Shown: in pieces, positions 29,955 through 38,576 of the stretch
Position numbering within the stretch: the first letter of the stretch is position 1
Layout: every line of letters begins with the position of its first letter
DNA from: Mycobacteroides abscessus ATCC 19977
GTDB lineage: Bacteria; Actinomycetota; Actinomycetes; Mycobacteriales; Mycobacteriaceae
NCBI RefSeq assembly: GCF_000069185.1
Contig: NC_010397.1
Location: 558,001 to 622,000, forward strand
Direction of reading: 5' to 3'
DNA length: 64,000 nucleotides
Made by a program: the position numbers and the translations under genes
Notes under the pieces: generated by a model
The model's input: only the letters and a program-made list of their open reading frames with translations
Databases searched by the model: none
What the model was told of the DNA's origin: nothing

Positions 29955-31211
29955 ATGCCCGAGGTGTTGTTCCCGCTGGATTCGAACAAGAAGTTCACCG
30001 AGCAACAAATCATCGGGCACAACAGGTGGCACCCCGATATTCCGCCGGCCGCCGTCGTGAAGCCAGGGACTTCCTTCCGGGTGCACTGCCGCGAATGGTT
30101 CGACGGCGCGATCCACAATGACGACTCCGCTGACGACATTCGAGATGCCCCGCTAACCACTGTGCACGCCCTGTCCGGGCCGTTCTCGGTGGAAGGGGCG
30201 CAGCCGGGCGACCTGCTCATCGTCGATATTCTCGACGTGGGACCGATACCGCAGGAGGATTCCGGTCCGCTAGCCGGTCAGGGCTGGGGCTACACCGGGA
30301 TCTTCCCGACGGTGAACGGCGGCGGTTTTCTCACCGAGCAGTTTCCCGACGCGTACAAGGCGATTTGGGACTTCTCGGGGCAGACGGCGACGTCGCGGCA
30401 TGTCCCGGGTGTCCGATTCACGGGGATCGTGCATCCGGGTCTGATGGGCACGGCACCGTCCGCGGAATTGTTGGCGAGGTGGAATGCTCGCGAGGGCGCG
30501 TTGATCGCCACTGACCCTAACCGTGTTCCCGCGCTGGCACTTCCACCCGAACCCAGGGACGCGGTGCTGGGCGCGCTGAGCGGGGACTCTTTTGATCGGG
30601 CTGCGGCCGAGGCGGCCCGCACCGCGCCACCGCGGGAGAACGGCGGCAACCAGGACATCAAAAATCTGACCAAGGGCAGCAGGGTGTTCTACCCGGTGTT
30701 CGTGCCCGGCGGCAAGCTGTCGGTGGGCGATCTGCACTTCTCGCAGGGCGATGGCGAGATCACCTTCTGCGGCGCCATTGAGATGGGCGGCTTCATCGAT
30801 CTGCATGTAGACGTGATCAAGGGTGGCATGGACACCTACGGGGTCTTCGAGAACGCCATCTTCATGCCGGGCAACACCGATCCGCAGTATTCTCAGTGGC
30901 TGGCGTTCTCGGGGACCTCCGTCACTCTGGACGATGAACAGCGTTATCTGGATTCGCATTTGGCGTATCAGCGCGCCTGCCTGCATGCCATCGACTATCT
31001 GACCAAGTTCGGTTACAGTCCCGAGCAGGCCTATCTGCTACTGGGCGCCGCGCCCATCGAGGGGCGATTGTCCGGTGTGGTGGATATTCCGAATTCCTGT
31101 GCCACTGTTTATATTCCGACTGCCATCTTTGATTTTCCGGTGACGCCGACGGCCTCCGGGCCGGTCCGGATCGATCCCGGCCCGGGCGCGCCTCGCTCGG
31201 TCGCGCGCTGA
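29955..31211 (+). CDS. fmdA: Formamidase/acetamidase FmdA
   Basis: 418-aa amidohydrolase of the FmdA/AmdA family, hydrolysing short amides such as formamide to ammonia and the acid. Characteristic segments are FRVHCREWFDGAI, HALSGPFSVEGAQPGDLLIVDIL and the long metal/substrate region GGKLSVGDLHFSQGDGEITFCGAIEM. It is 14 bases after fmdB with GGAAGGAA as ribosome site, so they form an operon. The genes lie inside the steroid region but have no evident role in it. Confidence 0.9.
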   Translation: MPEVLFPLDSNKKFTEQQIIGHNRWHPDIPPAAVVKPGTSFRVHCREWFDGAIHNDDSADDIRDAPLTTVHALSGPFSVEGAQPGDLLIVDILDVGPIPQEDSGPLAGQGWGYTGIFPTVNGGGFLTEQFPDAYKAIWDFSGQTATSRHVPGVRFTGIVHPGLMGTAPSAELLARWNAREGALIATDPNRVPALALPPEPRDAVLGALSGDSFDRAAAEAARTAPPRENGGNQDIKNLTKGSRVFYPVFVPGGKLSVGDLHFSQGDGEITFCGAIEMGGFIDLHVDVIKGGMDTYGVFENAIFMPGNTDPQYSQWLAFSGTSVTLDDEQRYLDSHLAYQRACLHAIDYLTKFGYSPEQAYLLLGAAPIEGRLSGVVDIPNSCATVYIPTAIFDFPVTPTASGPVRIDPGPGAPRSVAR

Positions 31212-31217
31212 GGCCGG

Positions 31218-32330
31218 CTATCGGGGTTCCTGCTGTGTGGCGCAGTGGATGCCGCCTCCACCGGCCGCTATACCGTCGATATCGAGCTGAACCACCCTGC
31301 GGCCCGGGAAGAGTCGCTCCAGGGTGGACTTGGCCTTCGTATCTGCCTGCGGGTCGCCGAATTGGGGTGCGATGACGCCGCCATTGGCGAGGTAGAAGTT
31401 GATATATCCGGCAGCGAAATCCTCTGACTCGAACTCATCTCGCCCCTGCTCCGGGGCTTCGAGCACCTCCACGTGTAGGGGGCGCCCGGCCGCATCGGTG
31501 GCCGATGTGAGGATGTCGAGGTGCCGTCGTGTCACCTCATAGTCAAAGGAGTCGGGGTCGTTGTCCAGCCCGGCGACGACGACCCCCGGGCCGGCGAACC
31601 GTGCGTAGAAATCGGTGTGCCCGTCCGTGATATCCATGCCGGCTATGCCGGGCAGCCAGATGACCTTGTGCAGACCGAGCAAGCGCCGCAACTCGGCTTC
31701 CACCTCGCCCTTGGAGCGGCCTCGGTTGCGATTGTCGTTGAGCACGCAGCTTTCGGTGACGATTGCGGTGCCCCGGCCGTCGACTTCGATGGCCCCGCCC
31801 TCCAGGACGAGTTCGGTGTGGATGGTGGGGACTCCGGCCCGTTTGGCGACCTCGGCGGCAACCATGGCGTCGGACTTGTGTTCTTGTTTGCCGCCCCAGC
31901 CGTTGAAGTTGAAATCGACAGCGGCCCGGCCGCTTTCATTGTGGACATACACGGGTCCGCTGTCCCGTATCCACAGGTCGTTCAGTGCGACGGGTACCAG
32001 CTCGATGCCGGGCCCCGCCAATTGGCGGGCCAATTCGGTCTCTTCTGGTCGCACCAACATTGACACCGGCTCGAACTGTGCGATGGCTCGGGCGATGGCT
32101 CCGAGATTCTGTTGAACCTTTCGGTTGAGTCGTTTGCCCCAGATCTCTGCACTGGCGCCGAACGCCATCCAGGTGCGCAGATGGGGTTCGCCTTCATCCG
32201 GCATGCGCCATGAGGTGCTGTCGTTCACCACGTCAGTATCGACGTCACCGTCCGGTGGGTCGGCGCAGGCGGTCAGCATGACGGCACCCGCGGTCGCCGC
32301 ACCGAGCTTGAACAGATGTCGTCTGTGCAT
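31218..32330 (-). CDS. Agmatine deiminase-family protein with Tat/lipoprotein signal
   Basis: 370 aa. The catalytic domain belongs to the agmatine deiminase (peptidylarginine deiminase-type) family: LNDLWIRDSGPVYV, LVLEGGAIEVDG, ITDGHTDFYARF and the catalytic cysteine in GGGGIHCATQQ near the C-terminus. Such enzymes turn agmatine into N-carbamoylputrescine. Unusually, the N-terminus MHRRHLFKLGAATAGAVMLT ends in lipobox LTAC, so it looks like a Tat-exported lipoprotein. ATG 32330 is chosen because it puts the twin arginine at residues 3-4. Confidence 0.85.
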   Translation of the reverse strand: MHRRHLFKLGAATAGAVMLTACADPPDGDVDTDVVNDSTSWRMPDEGEPHLRTWMAFGASAEIWGKRLNRKVQQNLGAIARAIAQFEPVSMLVRPEETELARQLAGPGIELVPVALNDLWIRDSGPVYVHNESGRAAVDFNFNGWGGKQEHKSDAMVAAEVAKRAGVPTIHTELVLEGGAIEVDGRGTAIVTESCVLNDNRNRGRSKGEVEAELRRLLGLHKVIWLPGIAGMDITDGHTDFYARFAGPGVVVAGLDNDPDSFDYEVTRRHLDILTSATDAAGRPLHVEVLEAPEQGRDEFESEDFAAGYINFYLANGGVIAPQFGDPQADTKAKSTLERLFPGRRVVQLDIDGIAAGGGGIHCATQQEPR

Positions 32331-32473
32331 CAACTCAGTGTCGACCAATTCGAGTTATTGAGCGAGACCAGAATTCGTGACACAACTGTTTCTGATAAGT
32401 GGCTGTGTGTTTGGGTCCAGCATTGGTAGTAATCAGGATCATGTGAGTTCTTACGAAACGAAGGGATCCGACG

Positions 32474-33232
32474 ATGAGTAAGACGAGTACTAAATTGCTG
32501 GCCGAGTTATTCGGCACGTTCTGGCTGGTTTTTGGCGGCTGTGGCAGCGCGATTTTTGCGGCGAAGAATGTCGCGGATGCAGGAGAAGGAAACGCGGGTG
32601 CCATTCAATTGGGCATCGGCTTTCTCGGAGTGGCACTGGCGTTCGGGTTGACCGTGGTGACAATGGCTTACGCGGTTGGTCACATTTCGGGCGGGCATTT
32701 CAATCCGGCGGTCACACTGGGTGCGGTGGCCGGTGGGCGTCTGCCCGCCAAGGAGCTTCCCGGATACTGGGTGGCGCAGGTGCTCGGCGGGCTGCTCGCG
32801 GGCACCGCGTTGTGGTACATCGCGCGCGGTAAGCCGGGCTTTGAAGCGACCGGAAACATGGCGGCCAACGGCTACGGCGAGCACTCGCCCAATCACTACT
32901 CGTTGGCGGCGGTGTTGGTCACAGAGATCGTGCTCACGGCGGTGTTCATCATGGTCATTTTGGGTGCCACCGATGCGGGTGCGCCCAAGGGTTTCGGCCC
33001 GTTGGCAATCGGCTTGTGTCTCACACTGATTCACTTGATTTCGATTCCGATCAGCAATACGTCGGTGAACCCGGCGCGGTCGACCGCTGTCGCCTTCTTC
33101 AACGGTGGTGCGGCGCCAGGGCAGCTGTGGCTGTTTTGGGTGGCACCGCTGATCGGCGGTCTGATCGGCGGCCTGCTGTACCCGTTCTTGTTCGACAACA
33201 GCAGGTTGGTGGCCGAGGCGGCGCAGGACTGA
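32474..33232 (+). CDS. aqpZ: Aquaporin Z-like water channel
   Basis: 252-aa major intrinsic protein with six membrane segments and both half-helix NPA motifs (GGHFNPAVT near residue 75 and SVNPARSTA near 197). The selectivity-filter arginine follows the second NPA, as in water-selective channels. A possible ribosome site, GAAGGGA, lies before ATG 32474. The gene ends 16 bases before a convergent gene and is followed by a hairpin. Confidence 0.93.
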   Translation: MSKTSTKLLAELFGTFWLVFGGCGSAIFAAKNVADAGEGNAGAIQLGIGFLGVALAFGLTVVTMAYAVGHISGGHFNPAVTLGAVAGGRLPAKELPGYWVAQVLGGLLAGTALWYIARGKPGFEATGNMAANGYGEHSPNHYSLAAVLVTEIVLTAVFIMVILGATDAGAPKGFGPLAIGLCLTLIHLISIPISNTSVNPARSTAVAFFNGGAAPGQLWLFWVAPLIGGLIGGLLYPFLFDNSRLVAEAAQD

Positions 33233-33239
33233 ACGCGCC

Positions 33240-33277
33240 CCGAACACGCTAGCCGTACCAGCGCCTAGCGTGTTCGG
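33240..33277. terminator. Hairpin between aqpZ and the 423-aa protein gene
   Basis: A perfect 13-bp stem (arms 33240-33252 and 33265-33277) with a 12-base loop lies between two convergent genes and includes the stop codon of the minus-strand gene. There is no U-tract, as is usual for mycobacterial terminators. It could act in both directions. Confidence 0.65.
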
Positions 33278-34520
33278 CGTGCGTCGGCAGGTAGGCGCCG
33301 GGACCGAAGTAGGTGTCGTAGAAGCCCAAGTCGATGTTTTGTGCCTGAAGGTACATCAGGGTATGCACGGTAGGGACAGTGCCGGGAATCTTTCCGAAGG
33401 TGTCGTAGATGTATGAGGCCTGCACCGTCACGATCTCCTGGACTGCCTCGGCGGGTAACGCGGCCGAGCGCACCTTACGCGAATCTGCCCAGGCGCCCGG
33501 AGTATCCGGATGGAACGGGCCGCCGGGGCCGTACTTGCGCTCGATGTATTTGGCGACACCGTCCGCGACCGTCGGCACGTGCGGCGGACTGAGGGTTTCG
33601 AAGTAGCCGGGAAGGCCCGTGGCATTGGGGAACGGCCATCGGTCGTCGTTGTCCGATCGGAATCCAATGCCGGGTGCGCGGGGGTCGCCGGACCCGCCCA
33701 GTACCGACAGCCGGTCAAGTCCGTCGAACATCCAACCGCCCAAGCCGAGTGCTTGCAGAAGGAGCACCCCGTTGTGAGTGGCGGTGGCCAGCTCGGCGCT
33801 GGCCTCGGTGAGTGTGTACTGCTCGACGAAGGACAGTGGAATCGGATCGTCGTAGTTGCGCAGTCCACCGAATTTCTCGGTGCCGGGAATGCTCTGCTTG
33901 TTGATGTCGTCATAGACGAGGTAGCCGTTCGCGGCGAAGAAGGACAGATTCGCGATCAAGTGCTCGGCCAGATCGGCTACCGGGAAGGCCAGCAGGCTGC
34001 CCGGGTGGTTGCCGATCCAGATGTTGTGGCCCTCCATATAGGGCTCTTCGCGTGGCAGCTCCAGACGTTTGTCCGAGATCTGGACGTACGAGTCGGCGGT
34101 GTGGGTGATCCACTGCTCGATTGTCGAAAACTCCTGTGGCGGCTCGTCACGGGTGGGCAGGAGGTAGATGCCGGTGTCGTCGGTGAAGAAGAGCTGGCTG
34201 GTATGAAATCCCGCGGCGGAGGGAAAGGTGCGACCGGTGGCACTGCCGGAGTAGTTCGGGAAGGCGGGAGCATAACCGGGGTGGTAGGTGATGCCGTAGT
34301 GCCACCCGGTTACTCCGCCGACCACCGAAAGTATCAGTGCGCGTTCAACTTCTGATATCGGGGTGATGGGCTCGCTGCTGGTGTAGGCGAGCGGGCCGGC
34401 GGGAATGCGGCCTCCGGCGGGGAAGCGCCGGGACCGGCGGCCGGTGAGCGCTGCCAATAATGGGAACCGGGTGACCTGAGCCAGGGCTTCGCGTTCTCGG
34501 TCGGATATGTGCAGCGGCAT
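33249..34520 (-). CDS. Uncharacterised 423-aa protein
   Basis: I do not recognise a named family. The N-terminus FPLLAALTGRRSRRFPAGGRIPAGPLAYTS, followed by PISEVERALILSVVGGVTGWHYGI, recalls nitroreductase-like folds in which a RRS-type segment binds flavin, but no diagnostic motif is secure. There is no signal peptide and no membrane segment. The C-terminal half is aromatic-rich (YDTYFGPGAYLPTHAEHARRWYG). It is monocistronic, divergent from arr across a 146-bp gap holding the rifamycin-associated palindrome, and convergent with aqpZ. Probably a cytoplasmic enzyme; no function is assigned. Confidence 0.7.
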   Translation of the reverse strand: MPLHISDREREALAQVTRFPLLAALTGRRSRRFPAGGRIPAGPLAYTSSEPITPISEVERALILSVVGGVTGWHYGITYHPGYAPAFPNYSGSATGRTFPSAAGFHTSQLFFTDDTGIYLLPTRDEPPQEFSTIEQWITHTADSYVQISDKRLELPREEPYMEGHNIWIGNHPGSLLAFPVADLAEHLIANLSFFAANGYLVYDDINKQSIPGTEKFGGLRNYDDPIPLSFVEQYTLTEASAELATATHNGVLLLQALGLGGWMFDGLDRLSVLGGSGDPRAPGIGFRSDNDDRWPFPNATGLPGYFETLSPPHVPTVADGVAKYIERKYGPGGPFHPDTPGAWADSRKVRSAALPAEAVQEIVTVQASYIYDTFGKIPGTVPTVHTLMYLQAQNIDLGFYDTYFGPGAYLPTHAEHARRWYG

Positions 34521-34585
34521 GGGTTTAACTCGACCACCGAGCGACTCTTCCAGTCAACCTTTTGGCTTGTCCCCTTTCAAAATAT

Positions 34586-34624
34586 GTCATGGTGGGGGGC
34601 TTGCGGCAAGGCCCCCACCATGAC
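34586..34624. promoter_or_regulatory. 39-bp palindrome with rifamycin-associated element (RAE) core upstream of arr
   Basis: The stretch 34586-34624 is a palindrome centred on 34605 with one mismatched pair (34599/34611). Its core GGGGCTTGCGGCAAGGCCCC (34596-34615) matches, from memory, the rifamycin-associated element described upstream of rifamycin-inactivating genes in actinomycetes. It lies 42 bases before the arr start, so it is likely in the transcribed leader or at the promoter. Confidence 0.8.
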
Positions 34625-34666
34625 GCACAATCCTGCGATCACCGATTTGTACTGATGGGAGCCGGT

Positions 34667-35092
34667 ATGACGATGCCCAACTTTTTCGAGGCGCACGAAT
34701 CGGGTGCGTACTTCCATGGCACCAAGGCCGACCTCGCGATAGGCGATCTGCTGACGCCGGGACATCTGTCGAATTACGAGGAGGGCCGCGTCATGAACCA
34801 CATTTATGTGACGAAGACGCTAGTTGGCGCGGGCCTGGCGGCCATGATGGCCAAGGGTGAGGGCAGAGGCCATGTCTACATCGTGGAACCGGAAGGCACC
34901 CTGGAAGACGACCCCAACGTGACGGACAAGAAATTCCCCGGCAACCCCACGCACTCGTACCGTTCCCGGGAGCCGGTGCGCATCGTGGGCGAGGTACTGG
35001 ACTGGGAGGGGCCCCCGCCCGAATTCATGGAAACCTTCCGGGCCGGGCTGGCCGACCTCAAGCGCAAGGGAAACGCGGTCATCTATGACTGA
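34667..35092 (+). CDS. arr: NAD+-dependent rifampicin ADP-ribosyltransferase Arr
   Basis: 141-aa enzyme that inactivates rifamycins by ADP-ribosylating the C23 hydroxyl using NAD+. The full family pattern is visible: FFEAHESGAYFHGTKADLAIGD, EEGRVMNHIYVT, YIVEPEGTLEDDPNVTDKKFPGNPTHSYRSREP and the C-terminal acidic end. This gene gives intrinsic rifampicin resistance in M. abscessus. ATG 34667 is chosen for its spacing to GGGAG; ATG 34655 is also in frame. It sits within the cholesterol region but is not metabolically related to it. Confidence 0.94.
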   Translation: MTMPNFFEAHESGAYFHGTKADLAIGDLLTPGHLSNYEEGRVMNHIYVTKTLVGAGLAAMMAKGEGRGHVYIVEPEGTLEDDPNVTDKKFPGNPTHSYRSREPVRIVGEVLDWEGPPPEFMETFRAGLADLKRKGNAVIYD

Positions 35093-35106
35093 CAGACGAC
35101 CGGGGG

Positions 35107-35481
35107 CTATGCCGTACGGCGCACCTTCAGTGCTTCGGTGATCATCGGGATTTGCATCGGGAGCCGGGCAATGGCGCCGAGCTTCAGCGCCAGCGGCTTG
35201 TCCCACCACAGCCGCACCATGTTGATGTTGGCAGGGAAGACGGCAATGAACAGCAGTGCGGCCAGCGTGCCGCCGAGCCTGCGCGTCTTGGGTGCCAGCA
35301 GCAACGCGCCGGTGCCGAGCTCGGCAACACCGGAGGCGTAGGTATAGAGCCGGGGATCACCGGGGAGTCCTGCGGGGACGATGTCGTCGAACGGTTTCGG
35401 CGCGACGAAGTGCACCACGCCGACGCCGAGCAGCATCGCGGCCAGTCGGTAGGCGGGCCAGGGGCTAGCTTTGGTCTCCAT
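35107..35481 (-). CDS. DoxX-like small membrane protein
   Basis: 124-aa protein with about four hydrophobic segments (YRLAAMLLGVGVVHFV, LYTYASGVAELGTGALLL, LAALLFIAVFPANINM and a C-terminal one) and short charged loops, as in the DoxX/DoxD-like family. Such proteins often join redox-membrane complexes, but no partner is evident here. It is convergent with arr (14-base gap) and lies 22 bases past the fadE33 start-side block on the same strand, after the end of fadE33, so read-through from the KstR2-controlled operon is possible. Confidence 0.75.
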   Translation of the reverse strand: METKASPWPAYRLAAMLLGVGVVHFVAPKPFDDIVPAGLPGDPRLYTYASGVAELGTGALLLAPKTRRLGGTLAALLFIAVFPANINMVRLWWDKPLALKLGAIARLPMQIPMITEALKVRRTA

Positions 35482-35503
35482 GCCCGGAGTCTAGGCAGAT
35501 GGA

Positions 35504-36457
35504 TCAGAGTCCGGCAGCGGTCTCCAGATTTGGCAGCAGCTGGCGCGGCGTACCCAGCAGCAGTGCGCTGCCGTGAGCACGCTTGAAGTACAGGTGCGCG
35601 TCATGTTCCCAGGTGATGGCGATACCGCCGTGCAGTTGGATGGAATCGCCAGATACCGCCGAAAGTGCTTCGCTGGCTTTGATTCTCGCCACGGTCGCAC
35701 CCTCCGGTGTCAGATCGTGGATGGCCTGATACACGGTGGCGCGTGCGGATTCGACCAGCACGTACAGGTCGGCCATCCGATGCTTGAGGGCCTGAAAGCT
35801 TCCGATGGCGCGTCCGAACTGGACCCGCGTCTTGGTGTACTCGACGGTGAGATCCAGTGCACGTGCTGCGGCCCCCACCTGTTCGGCAGCCAGCAACAGC
35901 CCGGCCTTGTCGATCAACCCCGGGGCAGTCCCCACGGGCTCGGCGGCGCCCACTGCGATCGAGGCCAGCCGACGGGTGGGGTCCAGGGTGGACAGCGCGA
36001 GTGCGGTGACCTGCCCCGCCCGACACACGGTCTCGCCCTGCACGGTGAGCACCACGTCGGCGATGTCTCCGTTGACGACATATCCGGGGTCGAAGGCGAC
36101 CGCACCGATCGATTCACCGGCGGCCAGCGCCTCCAGCAGCTCGCCCTCGTATCCGGCTTCCAGAAGCGCCAGCTCTGCCCAGAGCGTGCCCATCAGTGGG
36201 CTGGGCACCAGCCCGCGGCCGAGTTCCTCGACCACGACAGCGGCATCCGCGAGTTCGCCCCCGGCTCCGCCCGATTCCTCCGGGATCAACAGTGCCGCGG
36301 CACCGACCTGTTCACACAGGACGGCCCACAGGTTCTCGTCGTACCCGCGTTCGGATTCGAACGCGGTGCGGACCGCTGCGGAGTCGGCCCGCTTGGTGAC
36401 CAGAGACCGGACCGTGTCGCGCAGCATCTGCCGTTCGGTGTTTCCGGAAGGACTCAC
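35504..36457 (-). CDS. fadE33: Acyl-CoA dehydrogenase FadE33
   Basis: 317 aa, one of the short acyl-CoA dehydrogenase subunits for breakdown of the HIP remnant of cholesterol (Rv3564 position). It has the C-terminal dehydrogenase core (RVQFGRAIGSFQALKHRMADLYV, HGGIAITWEHDAHLYFKRAHG) but not the longer N-terminal lid of full-length family members. GTG 36457 overlaps the fadE32 TGA (GTGA), so translation is coupled. Such short subunits usually work as heteromers with a partner FadE. Confidence 0.88.
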   Translation of the reverse strand: MSPSGNTERQMLRDTVRSLVTKRADSAAVRTAFESERGYDENLWAVLCEQVGAAALLIPEESGGAGGELADAAVVVEELGRGLVPSPLMGTLWAELALLEAGYEGELLEALAAGESIGAVAFDPGYVVNGDIADVVLTVQGETVCRAGQVTALALSTLDPTRRLASIAVGAAEPVGTAPGLIDKAGLLLAAEQVGAAARALDLTVEYTKTRVQFGRAIGSFQALKHRMADLYVLVESARATVYQAIHDLTPEGATVARIKASEALSAVSGDSIQLHGGIAITWEHDAHLYFKRAHGSALLLGTPRQLLPNLETAAGL

Positions 36458-37419
36458 AGTGCCTCCAACACTCGTGCACGGTGCCATTCCGAGGTACCCC
36501 ATGCCGAGGTCAGTGCCCGTACCTTGAGGATCCACAACGACAGGTCGTATTCGGCGGTAAAACCAATGGCGCCATGCGTCTGCAGGGCGGAGCGGGCAGC
36601 GAGGTATGCGGCCTTAGCCGCGGCGACCTTCGCGGCACTGGCATCGCGTGCGGCAGTGGGGGATTGGTCAGCGAGGGACAGTGCTGCGCCGTATACCAGG
36701 GGCCGGGCCAGCTCCAGTGCGATGTGCACATCGGCCAGCTTGTGCTTCACGGCCTGGTACGAGCCGATCGGACGGCCGAATTGAGAACGCTGTTTGGCGT
36801 ACGCTACGGCACGGTCCAGCAGGGCTTGTCCGGCCCCGATCAGCTGCGCCGAAATGGCAAGCACACCAAAGTCGATGGCGCGACTGGTGTCGAGTGAGAT
36901 ACCGGCTTCCTTCGGTTGGACGTCGAAGACACGGCGGGTCGCATCAATCGATTCGTGCTGCGCGCCGGCCTGCGCCTCGCGGATGCCGATGTCGTCGGCG
37001 ATGAGCACGAGCCCGGCGATGTCGGCGTCCAGGGCGCGGGGGGCGATCGGTGGCGCGGCGACCGTGGCGATCAATTCGCCGGAGGCAAGACGTGTGGACG
37101 GCTCCGCTCCGTCCTCGTGGCTGGACAGCAACACCGGGGCCACCGCGACCGACTCGACGACTGGGCCGGGCACGGCCCACTTGCCCAAGCCTTCAAGGGC
37201 AACAACCAGATCCACGGGATGTGCCCCGATGCCGTCGTACTTCTCGGATACCGCGAGGGCGGTGACGCCGAGTTCGGCGAGCGTGGACCACACCGCCAGG
37301 CCGGGGCCGTGATTACCCGCGGCCCAGGCACGCGCCGCGGCCGGAACATCGGCTACCGACAGCGCCGCGTCGATGCTGGCGGCGAAGTCGCGCTGTTGGG
37401 TGTCCAGATCGAATTTCAC
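36454..37419 (-). CDS. fadE32: Acyl-CoA dehydrogenase FadE32
   Basis: 321 aa, orthologous by order to Rv3563. The core YAKQRSQFGRPIGSYQAVKHKLADVHIALE and THGAIGFTAEYDLSLWILKVRAL is typical. GTG 37419 is supported by GGAGGTG upstream and by its GTGA overlap with the fadE31 stop; the frame stays open a further 122 codons into fadE31, but that part is not coding. FadE31/32/33 are co-produced and probably form heteromeric dehydrogenases in ring C/D degradation; exact pairing is not visible here. Confidence 0.88.
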   Translation of the reverse strand: MKFDLDTQQRDFAASIDAALSVADVPAAARAWAAGNHGPGLAVWSTLAELGVTALAVSEKYDGIGAHPVDLVVALEGLGKWAVPGPVVESVAVAPVLLSSHEDGAEPSTRLASGELIATVAAPPIAPRALDADIAGLVLIADDIGIREAQAGAQHESIDATRRVFDVQPKEAGISLDTSRAIDFGVLAISAQLIGAGQALLDRAVAYAKQRSQFGRPIGSYQAVKHKLADVHIALELARPLVYGAALSLADQSPTAARDASAAKVAAAKAAYLAARSALQTHGAIGFTAEYDLSLWILKVRALTSAWGTSEWHRARVLEAL

Positions 37420-38576
37420 TTGGCACCTCCCGTGCGAGCGCTTGCGCTGCTTTCTCTGGGTAGGCCCAGGATGCGCTCGGCGATGATATTGCGCTGAATC
37501 TCGTTGGTGCCCGCATAAATCGGACCGCCGAGCGAGAACAGGTATCCGTCCGTCCAAGCATTCGTCAACTCGCCCTCGGCCCCGCGCAGGTCGATTGCGG
37601 TCTCGTGCAAGGCGACATCGAGCTCGGACCAGAACACCTTGGTGATCGAGGATTCGGCGCCAAGCTCCCCGCCACCGGCCAGCCGGGTCACGGTGCCAAA
37701 TGTGTGCAGCCGGTATGCCTGCGCCGCGATCCAGGCGTCGGCAACGCGTTCGGATGCGAACTCGTTCTCCGGAACCGATTTCCACAGCTCGACCAGGCGG
37801 TCTGCGGTGGCCAGGAAGCGTCCGGGGCTGCGTAGCGACATGCCACGCTCGTTGCTCGAGGTGCTCATCGCCACGCGCCAGCCGTCATGCACCGCGCCGA
37901 TGACGTCTTCATCGGGCACAAACACGTCGTCCAGGAAGATTTCCGCGAACCCGGGATCACCGTCGAGCTGCGGGATCGGGCGCACGGTGATGCCCTCCGC
38001 CTTCAGATCAAACATGAAATACGTCAGACCCTGATGGCGCTGCGCGTCCGGATCGGAACGGAACAAGCCGAATGCTCTGTCCGCGAAGGGCGCTCGTGAA
38101 CTCCAGATCTTCTGGCCAGACAGACGCCAGCCCCCGTCCACCTTTCGAGCGGGGGAGCGCAGCGACGCCAGGTCGCTGCCGGACTCGGGCTCGGACCATG
38201 CCTGTGCCCAGATCTCTTCCCCGTTGGCCATCTTCGGAAGCACGCGATCCAGCTGGTCCTTGCTGCCGTGGGCGAACAGCGTCGGCCCCAACAAGAACAT
38301 GCCGTTCTGGCTGATGCGCGCGGGCGCACCGGCCTTGAAGTATTCCTCTTCGAAGATCACCCACTGCAGCGGCGTGACATCTCGGCCGCCGTATTCCTTG
38401 GGCCAGGACACGGCGGAGAATCCCGCGTCGTACAGGGTGCGTTCCCATTGCCGGTGTGCCGCCGCACCTTCCGGTGAGTCATAGGACGGCAGCGGCGGAT
38501 TGGGGACATTGGATACGAGGAACTCGCGGACCTCGGCCCGGAACGCCTCGGTCTCATCGTCAAGAAGTAGGTCCAC
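37416..38576 (-). CDS. fadE31: Acyl-CoA dehydrogenase FadE31
   Basis: 386-aa full-length family member (Rv3562 position). It has the FAD/substrate loop QAWSEPESGSDLASLRSPA, the DVFVPDEDVIGAVHDGWRVAM segment and the C-terminal GPIYAGTNEIQRNIIAERILGLPRE. Acts on a CoA thioester of the HIP pathway with the short FadE32/33 subunits. GTG 38576 overlaps the last base of the fadD3 TAG. Member of the minus-strand operon fadD3-fadE31-fadE32-fadE33 controlled from a KstR2 operator. Confidence 0.9.
   Translation of the reverse strand: MDLLLDDETEAFRAEVREFLVSNVPNPPLPSYDSPEGAAAHRQWERTLYDAGFSAVSWPKEYGGRDVTPLQWVIFEEEYFKAGAPARISQNGMFLLGPTLFAHGSKDQLDRVLPKMANGEEIWAQAWSEPESGSDLASLRSPARKVDGGWRLSGQKIWSSRAPFADRAFGLFRSDPDAQRHQGLTYFMFDLKAEGITVRPIPQLDGDPGFAEIFLDDVFVPDEDVIGAVHDGWRVAMSTSSNERGMSLRSPGRFLATADRLVELWKSVPENEFASERVADAWIAAQAYRLHTFGTVTRLAGGGELGAESSITKVFWSELDVALHETAIDLRGAEGELTNAWTDGYLFSLGGPIYAGTNEIQRNIIAERILGLPRESSASARTGGAK

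Noticed and set aside
37420..37785. N-terminal extension of FadE32 into fadE31
   Set aside because: The frame is open, but residues before GTG 37419 are Arg/Gly-rich out-of-frame fadE31 sequence, and GGAGGTG sits just before 37419.
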